This document shows, piece by piece, positions 54,317 through 63,174 of a DNA stretch of 64,000 bases (position 1 is its first letter; every line of letters starts with the position of its first letter). Below the pieces are notes generated by a model. It worked only from the letters and a program-made list of their open reading frames with translations. It was not told the DNA's origin and made no database searches. Source of the stretch: Microbacterium natoriense. GTDB lineage: Bacteria > Actinomycetota > Actinomycetes > Actinomycetales > Microbacteriaceae. Location of the stretch: the NCBI RefSeq assembly GCF_030816295.1, contig NZ_JAUSXV010000001.1:2542001-2606000 (forward strand), read 5' to 3'. The position numbers and the translations under genes are program-made.

Positions 54317-56887
54317 TCAGTCCTCGGCGTCGCGCGCCTGCGCCGCGAGCGCACGCTCGACGTCGGCGAGGTTCTCCATCACGAGACGACGCAGAGCCGG
54401 GGGAGCGTCGTGGTTTGCCGCGAGCCAACCACGGGTCGCATCGCGCAGATCGATGTCGGCGAGAGCGGTCGGGAAGAGTCCGACGACCAGGTACTGGGCG
54501 ATCTGGTACGAGCGCGACTCCCAGATCGGAAGAAGCATGTCGAAGTACGCGGGGACGAACTCGGCGAGGACGTCGGCCCCGGCGGGGTGGACGAAGCCGA
54601 GCGCCGCCGAACGCACGATCGTGTTGGGTGCGTCGTCGCGCTCGATGAGCGATGACCACGCGGTCTTCTTCGATGCGGAGTCGGGGAGCGCGGCCCGAGC
54701 CTGAGCCGCGAACTCTCCGCCCTTGGCCGTGTTGTCGGCAGTGAGCGCGGCGTCGATGGTGGCGGCATCCGTCGAGCCGATCGTCGCGAGGCCGACCAGC
54801 AGCTGCCAGTTCAGGTCCGCATCGATCTCGAGACCGGGAAGGGTCTCCTCGCCGGAGCGCAGGCGACCCACGATGCCCGCATGCTCGGGTGTGACCAGGG
54901 AGTTCGCGAAAGCTGTGACGAACTGCAGCTGGCTGTCGCTTCCGGCCTCGGCGCCCTCCGCCAGCGACCACAGGCCGTCGGCGATCTTCTGCCGCGCCGC
55001 GAGACGCTGCGCCGGGTCGACATAGAGCGTCGCGGCCGTGCGCAGTTGAGCGAGCGTGGTGCGCACGGTGGTCGATTCGGTCTCGCGTCCGATGTTGCCG
55101 AGCACGAGATCGATGTAGTCGGACGCTGCGCTCTCGGCGTCGCGGGTCTGGTCCCAGGCCGCACCCCAGACGAGCGAGCGCGCCAGCGGATCACGGATGT
55201 CGGCAAGGTGCGCGATGGCGGTGGCGAGGGAACGCTCGTCGAGCCGGATCTTGGCGTACGCCAGGTCTTCGTCGTTGAGCAGCACGAGATCCGGGCGGCG
55301 GATCCCGTTGAGCTCAGGCACTTCGGTGCGGTCGCCGTCGACATCGACCTCGATGAAGTGCGTGCGCACGAGCGAGCCGCCCTGCAGCGTGTAGAAGCCG
55401 ATGCCGAGCCGGTGCGGGCGAATGGTCGGGTAGTCGGCAGGAGCGGTCTGCGTGACCGCGAAGCGCGAGATCGTGCCGTCTGCGGCCTCGGCGATGAGCG
55501 GCTCGAGGGTGTTGACGCCGGCCGTCTCCAGCCACTTCTTCGACCACGTGCTCAGGTCGCGACCGCTTGTGGCTTCGAGCTCGGTGAGCAGGTCGCTGAG
55601 CTCGGTGTTGCCCCAGGCATGCTTCTGGAAGTACTGCGAGACACCGGCGAAGAACGCCTCGATCCCGACCCAGGCGGCGAGCTGCTTCAGCACCGATCCG
55701 CCCTTGGCGTACGTGATGCCGTCGAAGTTGACCTGCACGTCTTCGAGGTCGTTGATCACGGCCGTGATCGGATGCGTCGACGGAAGCTGGTCCTGACGGT
55801 AGGCCCAGGTCTTCTCCATGGCGTTGAACGTGGTCCACGCCTCGGTCCACTCGGTGGCCTCGGCGGTCGCGATGGTCGAGGCCCACTCGGCGAACGACTC
55901 GTTCAGCCAGAGATCGTTCCACCACTTCATGGTGACCAGGTCTCCGAACCACATGTGCGCGAGCTCATGCAGGATCGTGACGACGCGGCGCTCCTTGACG
56001 GCATCCGTCACCTTGCTGCGGAAGACATAGGTCTCGGTGAAGGTCACCGCGCCCGCGTTCTCCATTGCACCCGCATTGAACTCGGGCACGAAGAGCTGGT
56101 CGTACTTCGCGAAGGGATACGGCACGCCGAACTTCGACTCGAAGTAGGCGAAGCCCTCGCGGGTCTTGTTGAAGATGTAGTCGGCGTCGAGATGCTGCCA
56201 CAGGCTCTTGCGCCCGTAGACGCCCAGCGGGATGACCCGGCCGGATGCGCTGGTCAGCTCGGAGAAGGTCGCCTCGTAGGGGCCGGCGACGAGCGCCGTG
56301 ATGTACGAGGAGATGCGCGGAGTGGGCTCGAATCCCCACGTCGCGACCTCTCCGGTCCCCGAGCCCGACGAAGGGTCGTGCACGATGGGCTCGGGCGTGG
56401 GCGAGTTGGACACGACCTTCCACGCGGCCGGGGCCGTCACGGTGAACTGGAACGTCGCCTTCAGGTCGGGCTGCTCGAACACCGCGAACACGCGGCGGGA
56501 GTCGGGCACCTCGAACTGGGAGTACAGGTAGACCTCATCGTCGACGGGGTCTACGAAGCGGTGCAGGCCCTCGCCCGTGTTCGTGTACAGGCAGTCCGCA
56601 TCGACGACGAGGACGTTCTCGGCCTGCAGACCGGTGAGAGCGATCCGCGAATCGGCGTAGACCTCGTTCGGGTCGAGCTGCTCTCCGTTCAGAGAGATCT
56701 CGCGCACCTCGCGGGCGATCAGATCGATGAAGGTGAAGCTCTCGGGGGTGGCGGTGAATCGCACAACGCTGCGAGAGCCGAAGACCTCGGCACCCTTCGT
56801 CAGATCGAGGGCGACTTCGTACGACTGGGTGTCGATGACGTCGCGGCGCTCCTGCGCTTCGATGCGGGTGAGGTTCTCTCCAGGCAC
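54317..56887 (-). CDS. pepN: Aminopeptidase N (M1 family)
   Basis: The 856-residue zinc aminopeptidase has VPEFNAGAMENAGAVTF (substrate-binding GAMEN) and HELAHMWFGDLVTMKWWNDLWLNESFAEW, with zinc ligands H and H of HELAH and the downstream Glu, at about residues 305-330. The N-terminal beta domain and the C-terminal ERAP1-like helical domain (GAAWDQTRDAESAASDY, QKIADGLWSLAEGAEAGSDSQ) are complete. The start GTG at 56887 fits family length and follows GGGAG. TAGGCT on this strand near 56958 may be its -10. Confidence 0.94.
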   Translation of the reverse strand: MPGENLTRIEAQERRDVIDTQSYEVALDLTKGAEVFGSRSVVRFTATPESFTFIDLIAREVREISLNGEQLDPNEVYADSRIALTGLQAENVLVVDADCLYTNTGEGLHRFVDPVDDEVYLYSQFEVPDSRRVFAVFEQPDLKATFQFTVTAPAAWKVVSNSPTPEPIVHDPSSGSGTGEVATWGFEPTPRISSYITALVAGPYEATFSELTSASGRVIPLGVYGRKSLWQHLDADYIFNKTREGFAYFESKFGVPYPFAKYDQLFVPEFNAGAMENAGAVTFTETYVFRSKVTDAVKERRVVTILHELAHMWFGDLVTMKWWNDLWLNESFAEWASTIATAEATEWTEAWTTFNAMEKTWAYRQDQLPSTHPITAVINDLEDVQVNFDGITYAKGGSVLKQLAAWVGIEAFFAGVSQYFQKHAWGNTELSDLLTELEATSGRDLSTWSKKWLETAGVNTLEPLIAEAADGTISRFAVTQTAPADYPTIRPHRLGIGFYTLQGGSLVRTHFIEVDVDGDRTEVPELNGIRRPDLVLLNDEDLAYAKIRLDERSLATAIAHLADIRDPLARSLVWGAAWDQTRDAESAASDYIDLVLGNIGRETESTTVRTTLAQLRTAATLYVDPAQRLAARQKIADGLWSLAEGAEAGSDSQLQFVTAFANSLVTPEHAGIVGRLRSGEETLPGLEIDADLNWQLLVGLATIGSTDAATIDAALTADNTAKGGEFAAQARAALPDSASKKTAWSSLIERDDAPNTIVRSAALGFVHPAGADVLAEFVPAYFDMLLPIWESRSYQIAQYLVVGLFPTALADIDLRDATRGWLAANHDAPPALRRLVMENLADVERALAAQARDAED

Positions 56888-57015
56888 TGCTGTACTCCCA
56901 GGGGTGAGGGGACGTGGCCGCGGTTCGGGCGCAGTTGGCGCCGACGGCAACCATGACAGCCTACGCCAGGACCCGACGGGCGTCCGCGCACGCGCGAGGA
57001 TGAAAGGATGGAGAA

Positions 57016-58197
57016 GTGACTGCGAACGATCAGACCCTCGTGCCCTTCGCCTCTCCCGCTGCCGCAGGTGGTGCGCCTCACGTGGAGACTCCGGTGGCAT
57101 ATGACGCGCTGATCCTCGCGTCGTTCGGTGGTCCGGAGGGGCAGGATGACGTCATCCCGTTCCTGCGCAACGTGACACGAGGACGCGGCATCCCCGACGA
57201 GCGGTTGGAAGAGGTCGCGCACCACTACCGTCACTTCGGCGGCATCAGCCCGATCAACGAGCAGAACCGGCAGCTGAAAGCCGCACTCGAGGCCGAGATC
57301 GCCGCACGCGGACTCGACCTGCCCGTCTACTGGGGAAACCGCAACTGGGATCCCTATCTCGCCGACGCGTTCACACAGGCCGCGGATGACGGGCACTCCA
57401 CGTTGCTGGTGCTCGCGACGAGCGCATACAGCTCCTACTCGAGCGACCGCCAGTACCGAGAGGACATCGCGAAGGCGATCATCGACGCGAACCTCGAACA
57501 GCGGGTCACCGCCGACAAGGTGCGTCTCTTCTTCGACCACCCCGGATTCGTGGCTCCTTTCCAAGAAGGAGTCGACGACGCCGTGCGCGCTCTGCTCGCC
57601 GACGGCATCGCCGCGGAGGACATCCGGGTGCTGTTCTCGACCCACTCGATTCCGACGGGCGATGCCGAGCGCTCCGGACCCCGCGATGTCGACTGGGGTG
57701 TGGGCGGTGCGTACGCCGCCCAGCACCGGGCCGTCGCCGAGCACATCATGGGCGAACTGGCCGCCGTCACGGGCGGATCGACTGTGCCATGGCAGCTCGT
57801 GTTCCAGTCGCGCTCCGGCCCGGCCAGCCAGCCGTGGCTCGAGCCCGACATCAACGACGTGATCTCGACACTTCCCGAGACCGGTGCGAAGGCGGTCGTG
57901 ATAGTTCCGCTCGGGTTCGTCAGCGACCACATGGAGGTGCTCTGGGATCTCGACACCGAGGCGATGGAGACCGCGGAGGAAGCCGGCATCCGTGCCGTCC
58001 GCACCCCGACGCCCGGCACGCACCCCGCATTCGTCGCGGGGCTCATCGACCTCGTCGTCGAGCGCATCGAGGGCACGCCGGCTGCAGAGCGGCCGCATCT
58101 CACCGAACTCGGCCCCTGGTACGACGTCTCTCGCCCCGGTGACTGCGAGAACGCGCGGTTGGGCTTCAAACCCGCCGCCGCCGGTCTCGTCCCGTAA
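57016..58197 (+). CDS. hemH: Ferrochelatase (probably coproporphyrin ferrochelatase)
   Basis: The 393-residue enzyme inserts iron into a porphyrin. It contains LILASFGGPEGQDDVIPFLRNVTRGRGIPDERL, HFGGISPINEQN, FSTHSIPTGDAE with the metal-site His and VVIVPLGFVSDHMEVLWDLD with the Glu/His of the active site. In actinobacteria this protein normally acts in the coproporphyrin-dependent haem route (CpfC); no other haem gene lies in the window to confirm that here. The GTG start follows AAAGGA. The C-terminal region of about 40 residues beyond the core is common in the group. Confidence 0.93.
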   Translation: MTANDQTLVPFASPAAAGGAPHVETPVAYDALILASFGGPEGQDDVIPFLRNVTRGRGIPDERLEEVAHHYRHFGGISPINEQNRQLKAALEAEIAARGLDLPVYWGNRNWDPYLADAFTQAADDGHSTLLVLATSAYSSYSSDRQYREDIAKAIIDANLEQRVTADKVRLFFDHPGFVAPFQEGVDDAVRALLADGIAAEDIRVLFSTHSIPTGDAERSGPRDVDWGVGGAYAAQHRAVAEHIMGELAAVTGGSTVPWQLVFQSRSGPASQPWLEPDINDVISTLPETGAKAVVIVPLGFVSDHMEVLWDLDTEAMETAEEAGIRAVRTPTPGTHPAFVAGLIDLVVERIEGTPAAERPHLTELGPWYDVSRPGDCENARLGFKPAAAGLVP

Positions 58198-58225
58198 CGC
58201 CGGATTCGGCATCCGACACCCTCAA

Positions 58226-58231
58226 TAGGAT
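58226..58231 (+). promoter_or_regulatory. -10-like box of rpiB
   Basis: TAGGAT lies seven bases before the rpiB ATG at 58239. Confidence 0.4.
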
Positions 58232-58238
58232 GGGAACC

Positions 58239-58724
58239 ATGCGCATCCACATCGCCACCGATCACGCCGGTCTCGACTTCTCGACGCAGCTGCAGGACCA
58301 CCTTCGGTCGGCAGGACACGAGGTCGTCGATCATGGCCCGATCGAGTACGACGCCGTCGACGACTATCCGGCGTTCTGCATCCGTGCGGCCCAGGCCGTC
58401 GTCGCCGACCAGTCGGCCGGCGTCGAGGCGCTCGGAGTGGTCTTCGGCGGCTCCGGCAACGGCGAGCAGATCGCCGCGAACAAGGTCCAGGGCATCCGCG
58501 CTGCGCTGGTGTGGAACATCTCGACCGCCGAGCTGGCACGGGAGCACAACGACGCCAACGTGATCTCGATCGGTGCGCGGCAGCACACCTTCGATGAGGT
58601 GACCAGCTTCATCGACACGTTCATCGCGACCCCGTTCTCCAACGAGGAGCGCCACGTGCGGCGGATCGGCCAGATCGCCGACTTCGAGCACGACGGATCG
58701 CTGCTGCCGGACCCCAGGGCCTGA
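58239..58724 (+). CDS. rpiB: Ribose-5-phosphate isomerase B
   Basis: The 161-residue enzyme interconverts ribose-5-phosphate and ribulose-5-phosphate. It shows IHIATDHAGLDFSTQLQDHL, VDHGPIEYDAVDDYPAFCIRAAQAV, FGGSGNGEQIAANKVQGIRAAL and AREHNDANVISIGARQHT. The start at 58239 was preferred to an in-frame ATG nine bases upstream because of the family N terminus (MRIHIATDH). A Nei-type glycosylase gene begins one base after its stop. Confidence 0.94.
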   Translation: MRIHIATDHAGLDFSTQLQDHLRSAGHEVVDHGPIEYDAVDDYPAFCIRAAQAVVADQSAGVEALGVVFGGSGNGEQIAANKVQGIRAALVWNISTAELAREHNDANVISIGARQHTFDEVTSFIDTFIATPFSNEERHVRRIGQIADFEHDGSLLPDPRA

Positions 58725-58725
58725 C

Positions 58726-59724
58726 ATGCCCGAGGGGCATTCCGTCCACCGGATCGCGCGGCAATTCGACCGGAACTTCGTAGGCAAGGCCCTCCGCGCG
58801 TCGAGCCCGCAGGGGCGGTTCGCCGAGGGAGCCGCCGTGCTCGACGGCCGCGAAGCGGTGAGCGTGCAGGCCGTCGGCAAGCAGATGTTCCTCGAGACCG
58901 AGGGCGATGTGTGGCTGCGCGTGCACCTCGGGCTCTACGGAGCGTGGGACTTCGCCGGAGAGATCCTCATCGACCCGACGATCGCCTCGGCGAACGGACG
59001 CATGGGGCAGACCAACCAGCGGGGGACCGACCTCGACGACGTGATACTCGACGATGCGGGGGAGAACTCGCTCGCATCGATCGGGGCTCCTCGCCGCGCG
59101 CGCGTGCACGTCCGGATGTCGGAGCAGACGAAGGGGCTCGCGGATGAGGGGCTCGAGTGGCCTCCACCCATCGTCGGTCAGGTTCGGCTGCGTCTGATGA
59201 CCGACATCACGGTCGCGGATCTGCGCGGTCCGACGGCCTGCGTGCTGCAGACGCCGGAGGAGATGCTCGCGACCGTCGCCAAGCTGGGCCCCGACCCGCT
59301 CGTGGGCGATCCGATCGAGAACGAGGAACGCTTCGTGCGCGCCGTTCGCAAGAAGCAGACGGTGATCGCGCTCCTGCTGATGGACCAGAGCGTCGTCAGC
59401 GGCATCGGCAACGTGTATCGCGCCGAGATGCTGTTCCGTCGGCGACTCAACCCGCACACACCGGGGAGGGACGTCCCGGAGGAGATCGTGCGCGAGCTCT
59501 GGCGCGACTGGGTCCGCCTGCTCGCGATCGGCGTCGAAACCGGGCAGATGATGACCATGGACGACCTCTCCGCGGAGCAGTACCGTGCGGCGATGGCGAG
59601 TCGCGACGACCGGCACTGGGTGTACCACCGTGCGGGTCTGCCGTGCCGCGTCTGCGGCACCGAGATCGTCCTCGAGGAGATCGGCGCCCGCAAGCTGTAC
59701 TGGTGCCCGCGCTGCCAGGCCTAG
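58726..59724 (+). CDS. Nei/Fpg-family DNA glycosylase
   Basis: The 332-residue protein begins MPEGHSVHRIA, with the catalytic Pro2 and Glu3 of the Nei branch, contains MDQSVVSGIGNVYRAEMLFRRRLNPHTPG (helix-two-turn-helix) and ends in a Cys4 zinc finger CRVCGTEIVLEEIGARKLYWCPRCQA. It excises oxidised bases. The middle of the protein is longer than in E. coli Nei. It lies directly behind rpiB; the PaiB-like gene that follows has its own promoter signal. Confidence 0.93.
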   Translation: MPEGHSVHRIARQFDRNFVGKALRASSPQGRFAEGAAVLDGREAVSVQAVGKQMFLETEGDVWLRVHLGLYGAWDFAGEILIDPTIASANGRMGQTNQRGTDLDDVILDDAGENSLASIGAPRRARVHVRMSEQTKGLADEGLEWPPPIVGQVRLRLMTDITVADLRGPTACVLQTPEEMLATVAKLGPDPLVGDPIENEERFVRAVRKKQTVIALLLMDQSVVSGIGNVYRAEMLFRRRLNPHTPGRDVPEEIVRELWRDWVRLLAIGVETGQMMTMDDLSAEQYRAAMASRDDRHWVYHRAGLPCRVCGTEIVLEEIGARKLYWCPRCQA

Positions 59725-59727
59725 GCT
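59722..59727 (+). promoter_or_regulatory. -10 box of the PaiB-like gene, leaderless spacing
   Basis: TAGGCT lies six bases before the ATG at 59734. The stop TAG of the glycosylase gene supplies its first three bases. Confidence 0.55.
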
Positions 59728-59733
59728 CGGATC

Positions 59734-60375
59734 ATGCGCCAGAATCCCAGCTTCACCCTCGCCGACATCGCCGAGATCCGGCGCGTGATCGAAGCGAATC
59801 CCTGGGCCACGATCATGAGCTCAGGGCCCGACGGACTCGTCGCGTCGCACTACGCGGTTCTGCTCGACGACGACCGTGATGACCTCACCATCGTGGGTCA
59901 TGTGGGTCGCCCCGATGATCAGATCCACGGGATGGGCGAGCGAGAGATGCTCGTCGTCTTCCAGGGTCCGCACGGCTACATCTCTCCCGGCTGGTACGGC
60001 GATGTGCAAGCCGTTCCGACGTGGAACTACACCGCGGTGCATCTCTCCGGCACCCCCGAGATCCTCGGCGATCAGGAGAACCTCGAGATCCTCGATCGTC
60101 TGGTCGAGCGATTCGAGGGGCGGATGCCGGGCCCCCGACTCATGTGGGAGCGTCCCAACGACGAAGGGTTCGTCAAGCGTCTGGCCGCCGGGACCGTGGG
60201 GTTCCGCCTCTCGCCGACTCGCGTGGTCGCCAAACGCAAGCTGAGCCAGAACAAGCCGGCCGACACCGTCGAGACGATCATCGCCGAACTCGAAGCCGAT
60301 GGACCCTACGGGCAGCCCGAGCTCGCGTCGGAGATGCGTCGCGCCCACGACGCCCTCGCCGAGGCACGCCGGTGA
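59734..60375 (+). CDS. FMN-binding negative regulator-like protein (PaiB family)
   Basis: The 213-residue protein matches PaiB-type flavin reductase-like proteins: IRRVIEANPWATIMSSGPDG, LVASHYAVLLDDDRDDLTIVGHV, the HGMGEREMLVVFQGPHGYISPGWY segment and VPTWNYTAVHLSG. PaiB regulates sporulation genes in Bacillus; here a regulatory role is unproved and a flavin-binding oxidoreductase is possible. A leaderless-type -10 precedes the ATG. The stop overlaps the amidohydrolase gene (GTGA). Confidence 0.85.
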   Translation: MRQNPSFTLADIAEIRRVIEANPWATIMSSGPDGLVASHYAVLLDDDRDDLTIVGHVGRPDDQIHGMGEREMLVVFQGPHGYISPGWYGDVQAVPTWNYTAVHLSGTPEILGDQENLEILDRLVERFEGRMPGPRLMWERPNDEGFVKRLAAGTVGFRLSPTRVVAKRKLSQNKPADTVETIIAELEADGPYGQPELASEMRRAHDALAEARR

Positions 60376-61838
60376 TCGGCGCGGAGATCGGCACGATCCG
60401 CGGGGTGCGCGTCGCCGGCCCCGGCCGCGAGTTCCTGATCGACGACGAACCCGTCGACATCGTGATCGGCGAGGGCCGCATCATCGACATCGCTCCGACC
60501 GGGGCCCTGCGCCCGGTCGGGGAGGTTCTCGATGCGGACGGCACCTGGGCCGTACCCGGATTGTGGGACAACCACGTGCACACCGTGCAATGGGCGCTGG
60601 CCGTCGAGCGTGTTCCTCTGGGCGCTGCTGGCTCTGCCGCGGAGGCCGCAGAGCTCATGCGGGGCTCTTCGCCCCTGCCGGACGGACGACTGGTGGGGGC
60701 CGGATTCCGGGATGCCCTGTGGCCCGACGTCCCGACGCTCGAGCTCATCGATCGCGCGACGGGCGCGACCCCGGCCTACCTGATCAACGCCGACGTGCAC
60801 AGCGCATGGTTGAACACCGCGGCCCTCCGTCGCGAGGGTTTCATCGCGCCGGACGGAGTGCTGCGGGAGGAGGACGCCTTCGAGATCTCGCGGCGTCTCA
60901 ACGCCGCCGACCCGCGCCGCGGAGACGACGCGGTGCGCGATGCGGGGGAGCGAGCAGCAGCGCGCGGCATCACGGGTCTGGTCGATTTCGACATGGCGTG
61001 GAACGCGGATGCCTGGCCTCGACGCGTCGCCGCGGGGTTCGCGGCCCATCGTGTCGAGTTCGCGATCTATCCCTTCGACCTCGACCGGGCCATCGCCGCG
61101 GGGCTCCGCACGGGAGACGAACATGCGAGCCCTCTGATCCATGTCGGCCCCCTCAAGATCATCTCCGACGGCTCGCTCGGCACTCGCACGGCGTCCTGTT
61201 CGCACCACTATCCCGGTGAGGACGACAACTTCGGCGTGATCAACGTGCCGCCCGCACAGCTCACAGACCTGCTCGTCACGGCGACCGGGGCGGGTCTCGC
61301 GGTGGCCGTCCACGCGATCGGCGACCGAGCGGTCACGGCCGCTCTCGACGCCTTCACCACGACAGGGGCGGTCGGGACGATCGAGCACGCGCAACTCGTG
61401 CGCCATGCCGATCTCGCGCGCTTCGCGCGCCTCGGAGTCGCCGCCAGTGTGCAGCCGCAGCATGCTCTGGACGACCGCGACCTCGTGGGTGTGCACTGGG
61501 CGGGACAGACGTCGATCGGCTACCCGCTCGGGTCGCTGCGCGATGCCGGTGCACGCCTCCTGTTCGGGTCGGATGCGCCGGTGGCGCCGCTTGATCCGTG
61601 GCAGGCGATCGGCGCCGCCGTCGAGCGCACAGATGACGACCGCGAGCCGTGGCATGCGGAAGAGCGCCTGACGGTCGATCAGGCGCTCATCGCGAGCACA
61701 CGCACCTCGATCCGTCCGGGAGAGCCGGCCGACATCGTGCTGTGCGGTGCCGACCCGCTCCGCGCGCACGGCCCGGAGCTGCGACAGATGCCTGTGACCG
61801 CGACGCTCCTCACGGGGCGGATGACCCACGGCGCCTGA
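60372..61838 (+). CDS. Amidohydrolase (YtcJ-like metal-dependent hydrolase)
   Basis: The 488-residue protein has the amidohydrolase barrel: GTWAVPGLWDNHVHTVQW (HxH metal site), GPLKIISDGSLGTRTASC (possible carboxylated Lys), AVAVHAIGDRAVTAAL, GTIEHAQLV and LFGSDAPVAPLDPWQAI (final metal-ligand Asp), and a C-terminal composite domain ending in TATLLTGRMTHGA. Substrate unknown. It starts at GTG 60372, overlapping the PaiB-like gene, and is followed by a strong terminator. Confidence 0.87.
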   Translation: MIGAEIGTIRGVRVAGPGREFLIDDEPVDIVIGEGRIIDIAPTGALRPVGEVLDADGTWAVPGLWDNHVHTVQWALAVERVPLGAAGSAAEAAELMRGSSPLPDGRLVGAGFRDALWPDVPTLELIDRATGATPAYLINADVHSAWLNTAALRREGFIAPDGVLREEDAFEISRRLNAADPRRGDDAVRDAGERAAARGITGLVDFDMAWNADAWPRRVAAGFAAHRVEFAIYPFDLDRAIAAGLRTGDEHASPLIHVGPLKIISDGSLGTRTASCSHHYPGEDDNFGVINVPPAQLTDLLVTATGAGLAVAVHAIGDRAVTAALDAFTTTGAVGTIEHAQLVRHADLARFARLGVAASVQPQHALDDRDLVGVHWAGQTSIGYPLGSLRDAGARLLFGSDAPVAPLDPWQAIGAAVERTDDDREPWHAEERLTVDQALIASTRTSIRPGEPADIVLCGADPLRAHGPELRQMPVTATLLTGRMTHGA

Positions 61839-61856
61839 TCGCGGCGTCGGGACGCA

Positions 61857-61892
61857 CGAAGGGCGCAGGATCCGAAGATCCTGCGCCCTTCG
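61857..61892. terminator. Bidirectional terminator between the amidohydrolase and dps genes
   Basis: CGAAGGGCGCAGGATC paired with GATCCTGCGCCCTTCG makes a perfect 16-base-pair stem with a CGAA loop, a stable tetraloop. It stands between two convergent genes. Confidence 0.92.
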
Positions 61893-61904
61893 ACGACGAC
61901 CGGG

Positions 61905-62390
61905 TCAGGCGGCGATGTGCGAGACGAGGAACCAGCGGTCCTTGTCGAGGCCGCGCTTGATCTCGATCGCGACGTCCTGGCTGGTGAGGTCGATCTCGTC
62001 GAGTCCGTCGATCGCTGCCTGCGTGTCGGCGAGGATGGCGTCGATGTCGGAGATGACGGCGCGGATCACGTCGTCGGACTGGGCGAAGCCCGCGGGAACC
62101 GCAGTCGCGCCGGCCTTCTCCGCGACGGTGCTGAGGCGAGCGTCGATCGGCAGGCCGAGAGCAACGATGCGCTCTGCGGCGGTGTCGGCGAAGTCGCCCG
62201 CATGAGCGACGATCGTGTCGAGGAGTTCATGGACTCCGACGAAGTTCGCTCCGCGGACGTGCCAGTGGGCCTGCTTGCCGTTGACGGTCAGGGCTTCGAG
62301 GCCGAGGACGAGGGGGGAGAGGAACTGCGCGGCGGCTGCGGCGACGGTGGGGTCGCTGGCGGTGGTCGAAACGGTCTGTGCCTTGCTCAT
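61905..62390 (-). CDS. dps: Dps-family ferritin-like DNA-protection protein
   Basis: The 161-residue protein forms the 12-subunit Dps shell that stores iron and shields DNA. The ferroxidase site is visible in LTVNGKQAHWHVRGANFVGVHELLDTIVAHAGDFADTAAERIVALG (ligand His/Asp/Glu at the subunit interface), followed by the four-helix layout. GGAGGAG lies seven bases before the ATG at 62390. Upstream no leaderless box is seen, so this gene is probably translated with a normal leader. Confidence 0.93.
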   Translation of the reverse strand: MSKAQTVSTTASDPTVAAAAAQFLSPLVLGLEALTVNGKQAHWHVRGANFVGVHELLDTIVAHAGDFADTAAERIVALGLPIDARLSTVAEKAGATAVPAGFAQSDDVIRAVISDIDAILADTQAAIDGLDEIDLTSQDVAIEIKRGLDKDRWFLVSHIAA

Positions 62391-62519
62391 CTTGGGCTCC
62401 TCCGGAGTGGTCTGATCGGTCGTGTTGAAGACAACGCTACTCAGCCTGGAACATTCCGCAAGCAAGCACAGGCTGGGCTTACCGGCCGTGAAACCCGCGG
62501 AAACACAGGGGACTGAGGG

Positions 62520-62525
62520 TAGTCT
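62520..62525 (+). promoter_or_regulatory. -10 box of the gamma-carbonic anhydrase gene, leaderless spacing
   Basis: TAGTCT lies six bases before the ATG at 62532, in the 141-base divergent region with dps. Confidence 0.55.
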
Positions 62526-62531
62526 CGCCTT

Positions 62532-63068
62532 ATGAGCATCGCCGCCGGAGCATCCGTCCTGACCTTGCCGAATCGTGTGCCGTCGATAGCCGCCGACGCC
62601 TTCGTCGCCGAGGGCGCGCGCATCGTCGGCGACGTCTCGGTCGCTGACGGCGCGAGCGTCTGGTACAACGCCGTGCTCCGCGGAGATTCGGCCGGAATCA
62701 CGATTGGTGCGGGCAGCAACGTGCAGGACAACGCGTCGGTGCACGTGGATGCCGAGCACCCCGTGGTGGTCGGGGAGAAGGTGTCGATCGGCCACAACGC
62801 CGTCGTGCACGGGTGCACGATCGGCGACGGCTCGCTGATCGGCATGGGCTCCGTCGTCCTCAGCGGAGCGGTGGTCGGTGCAGGCTGTCTTGTCGCGGGC
62901 GGAGCGGTCGTGCTCGGAGGCACAGAGATTCCTGACGGTTCGCTGGTCGCAGGAGTGCCCGCGAAGGTGCGTCGAACGCTCAGCGACGAGGAGCGCGCGG
63001 GTCTCATCGCGAATGCTGACATCTACCTCGGGCACACGCAGACCCACACTCAGGCGACTCCCGTCTGA
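62532..63068 (+). CDS. Gamma-class carbonic anhydrase family protein
   Basis: The 178-residue protein is a left-handed beta-helix of hexapeptide repeats (VSVADGASVWYNAVLRGDSAGITIGAGSNVQDNASV and onward). The three metal-ligand His are H71 (NASVHVDAE), H88 and H93 (SIGHNAVVHGCTIG). The family includes active carbonic anhydrases and inactive homologues; activity cannot be judged from sequence. A leaderless-type -10 precedes the ATG. Confidence 0.9.
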   Translation: MSIAAGASVLTLPNRVPSIAADAFVAEGARIVGDVSVADGASVWYNAVLRGDSAGITIGAGSNVQDNASVHVDAEHPVVVGEKVSIGHNAVVHGCTIGDGSLIGMGSVVLSGAVVGAGCLVAGGAVVLGGTEIPDGSLVAGVPAKVRRTLSDEERAGLIANADIYLGHTQTHTQATPV

Positions 63069-63083
63069 GCGGGAGCGCCCGCT

Positions 63084-63089
63084 AGGCTG
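63084..63089 (+). promoter_or_regulatory. Candidate -10 box of tRNA-Met
   Basis: TAGGCT ends ten bases before the tRNA 5' end. A small hairpin (AGCGGG-AGCG-CCCGCT, 63069-63084) just upstream may end the preceding gene's transcript. Confidence 0.5.
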
Positions 63090-63099
63090 GAGGGGTACG

Positions 63100-63174
63100 G
63101 GGCGGTGGCCAAGCTGGTTAAGGCAGTGGGCTCATAACCCAACGATTCGCGGGTTCAAGTCCCGCCCGCCCTAC
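63100..63174 (+). tRNA. tRNA-Met (CAT), elongator or Ile2 not resolved
   Basis: Acceptor GGGGCGG/CCGCCCT (first pair G-T), D arm region GCCAAGCTGGTTAAGGC, anticodon loop CTCATAA with CAT, and T arm GCGGG-TTCAAGT-CCCGC are present. CCA is not encoded. The absence of the C1xA72 mismatch argues against initiator tRNA; a CAT tRNA can also be Ile2, whose lysidine modification cannot be seen. Confidence 0.88.

Noticed and set aside
56535..56954. Frame of 139 codons opposite and within the pepN 5' region
   Set aside because: It overlaps pepN on the same strand in another frame, with no motif and poor codon use.
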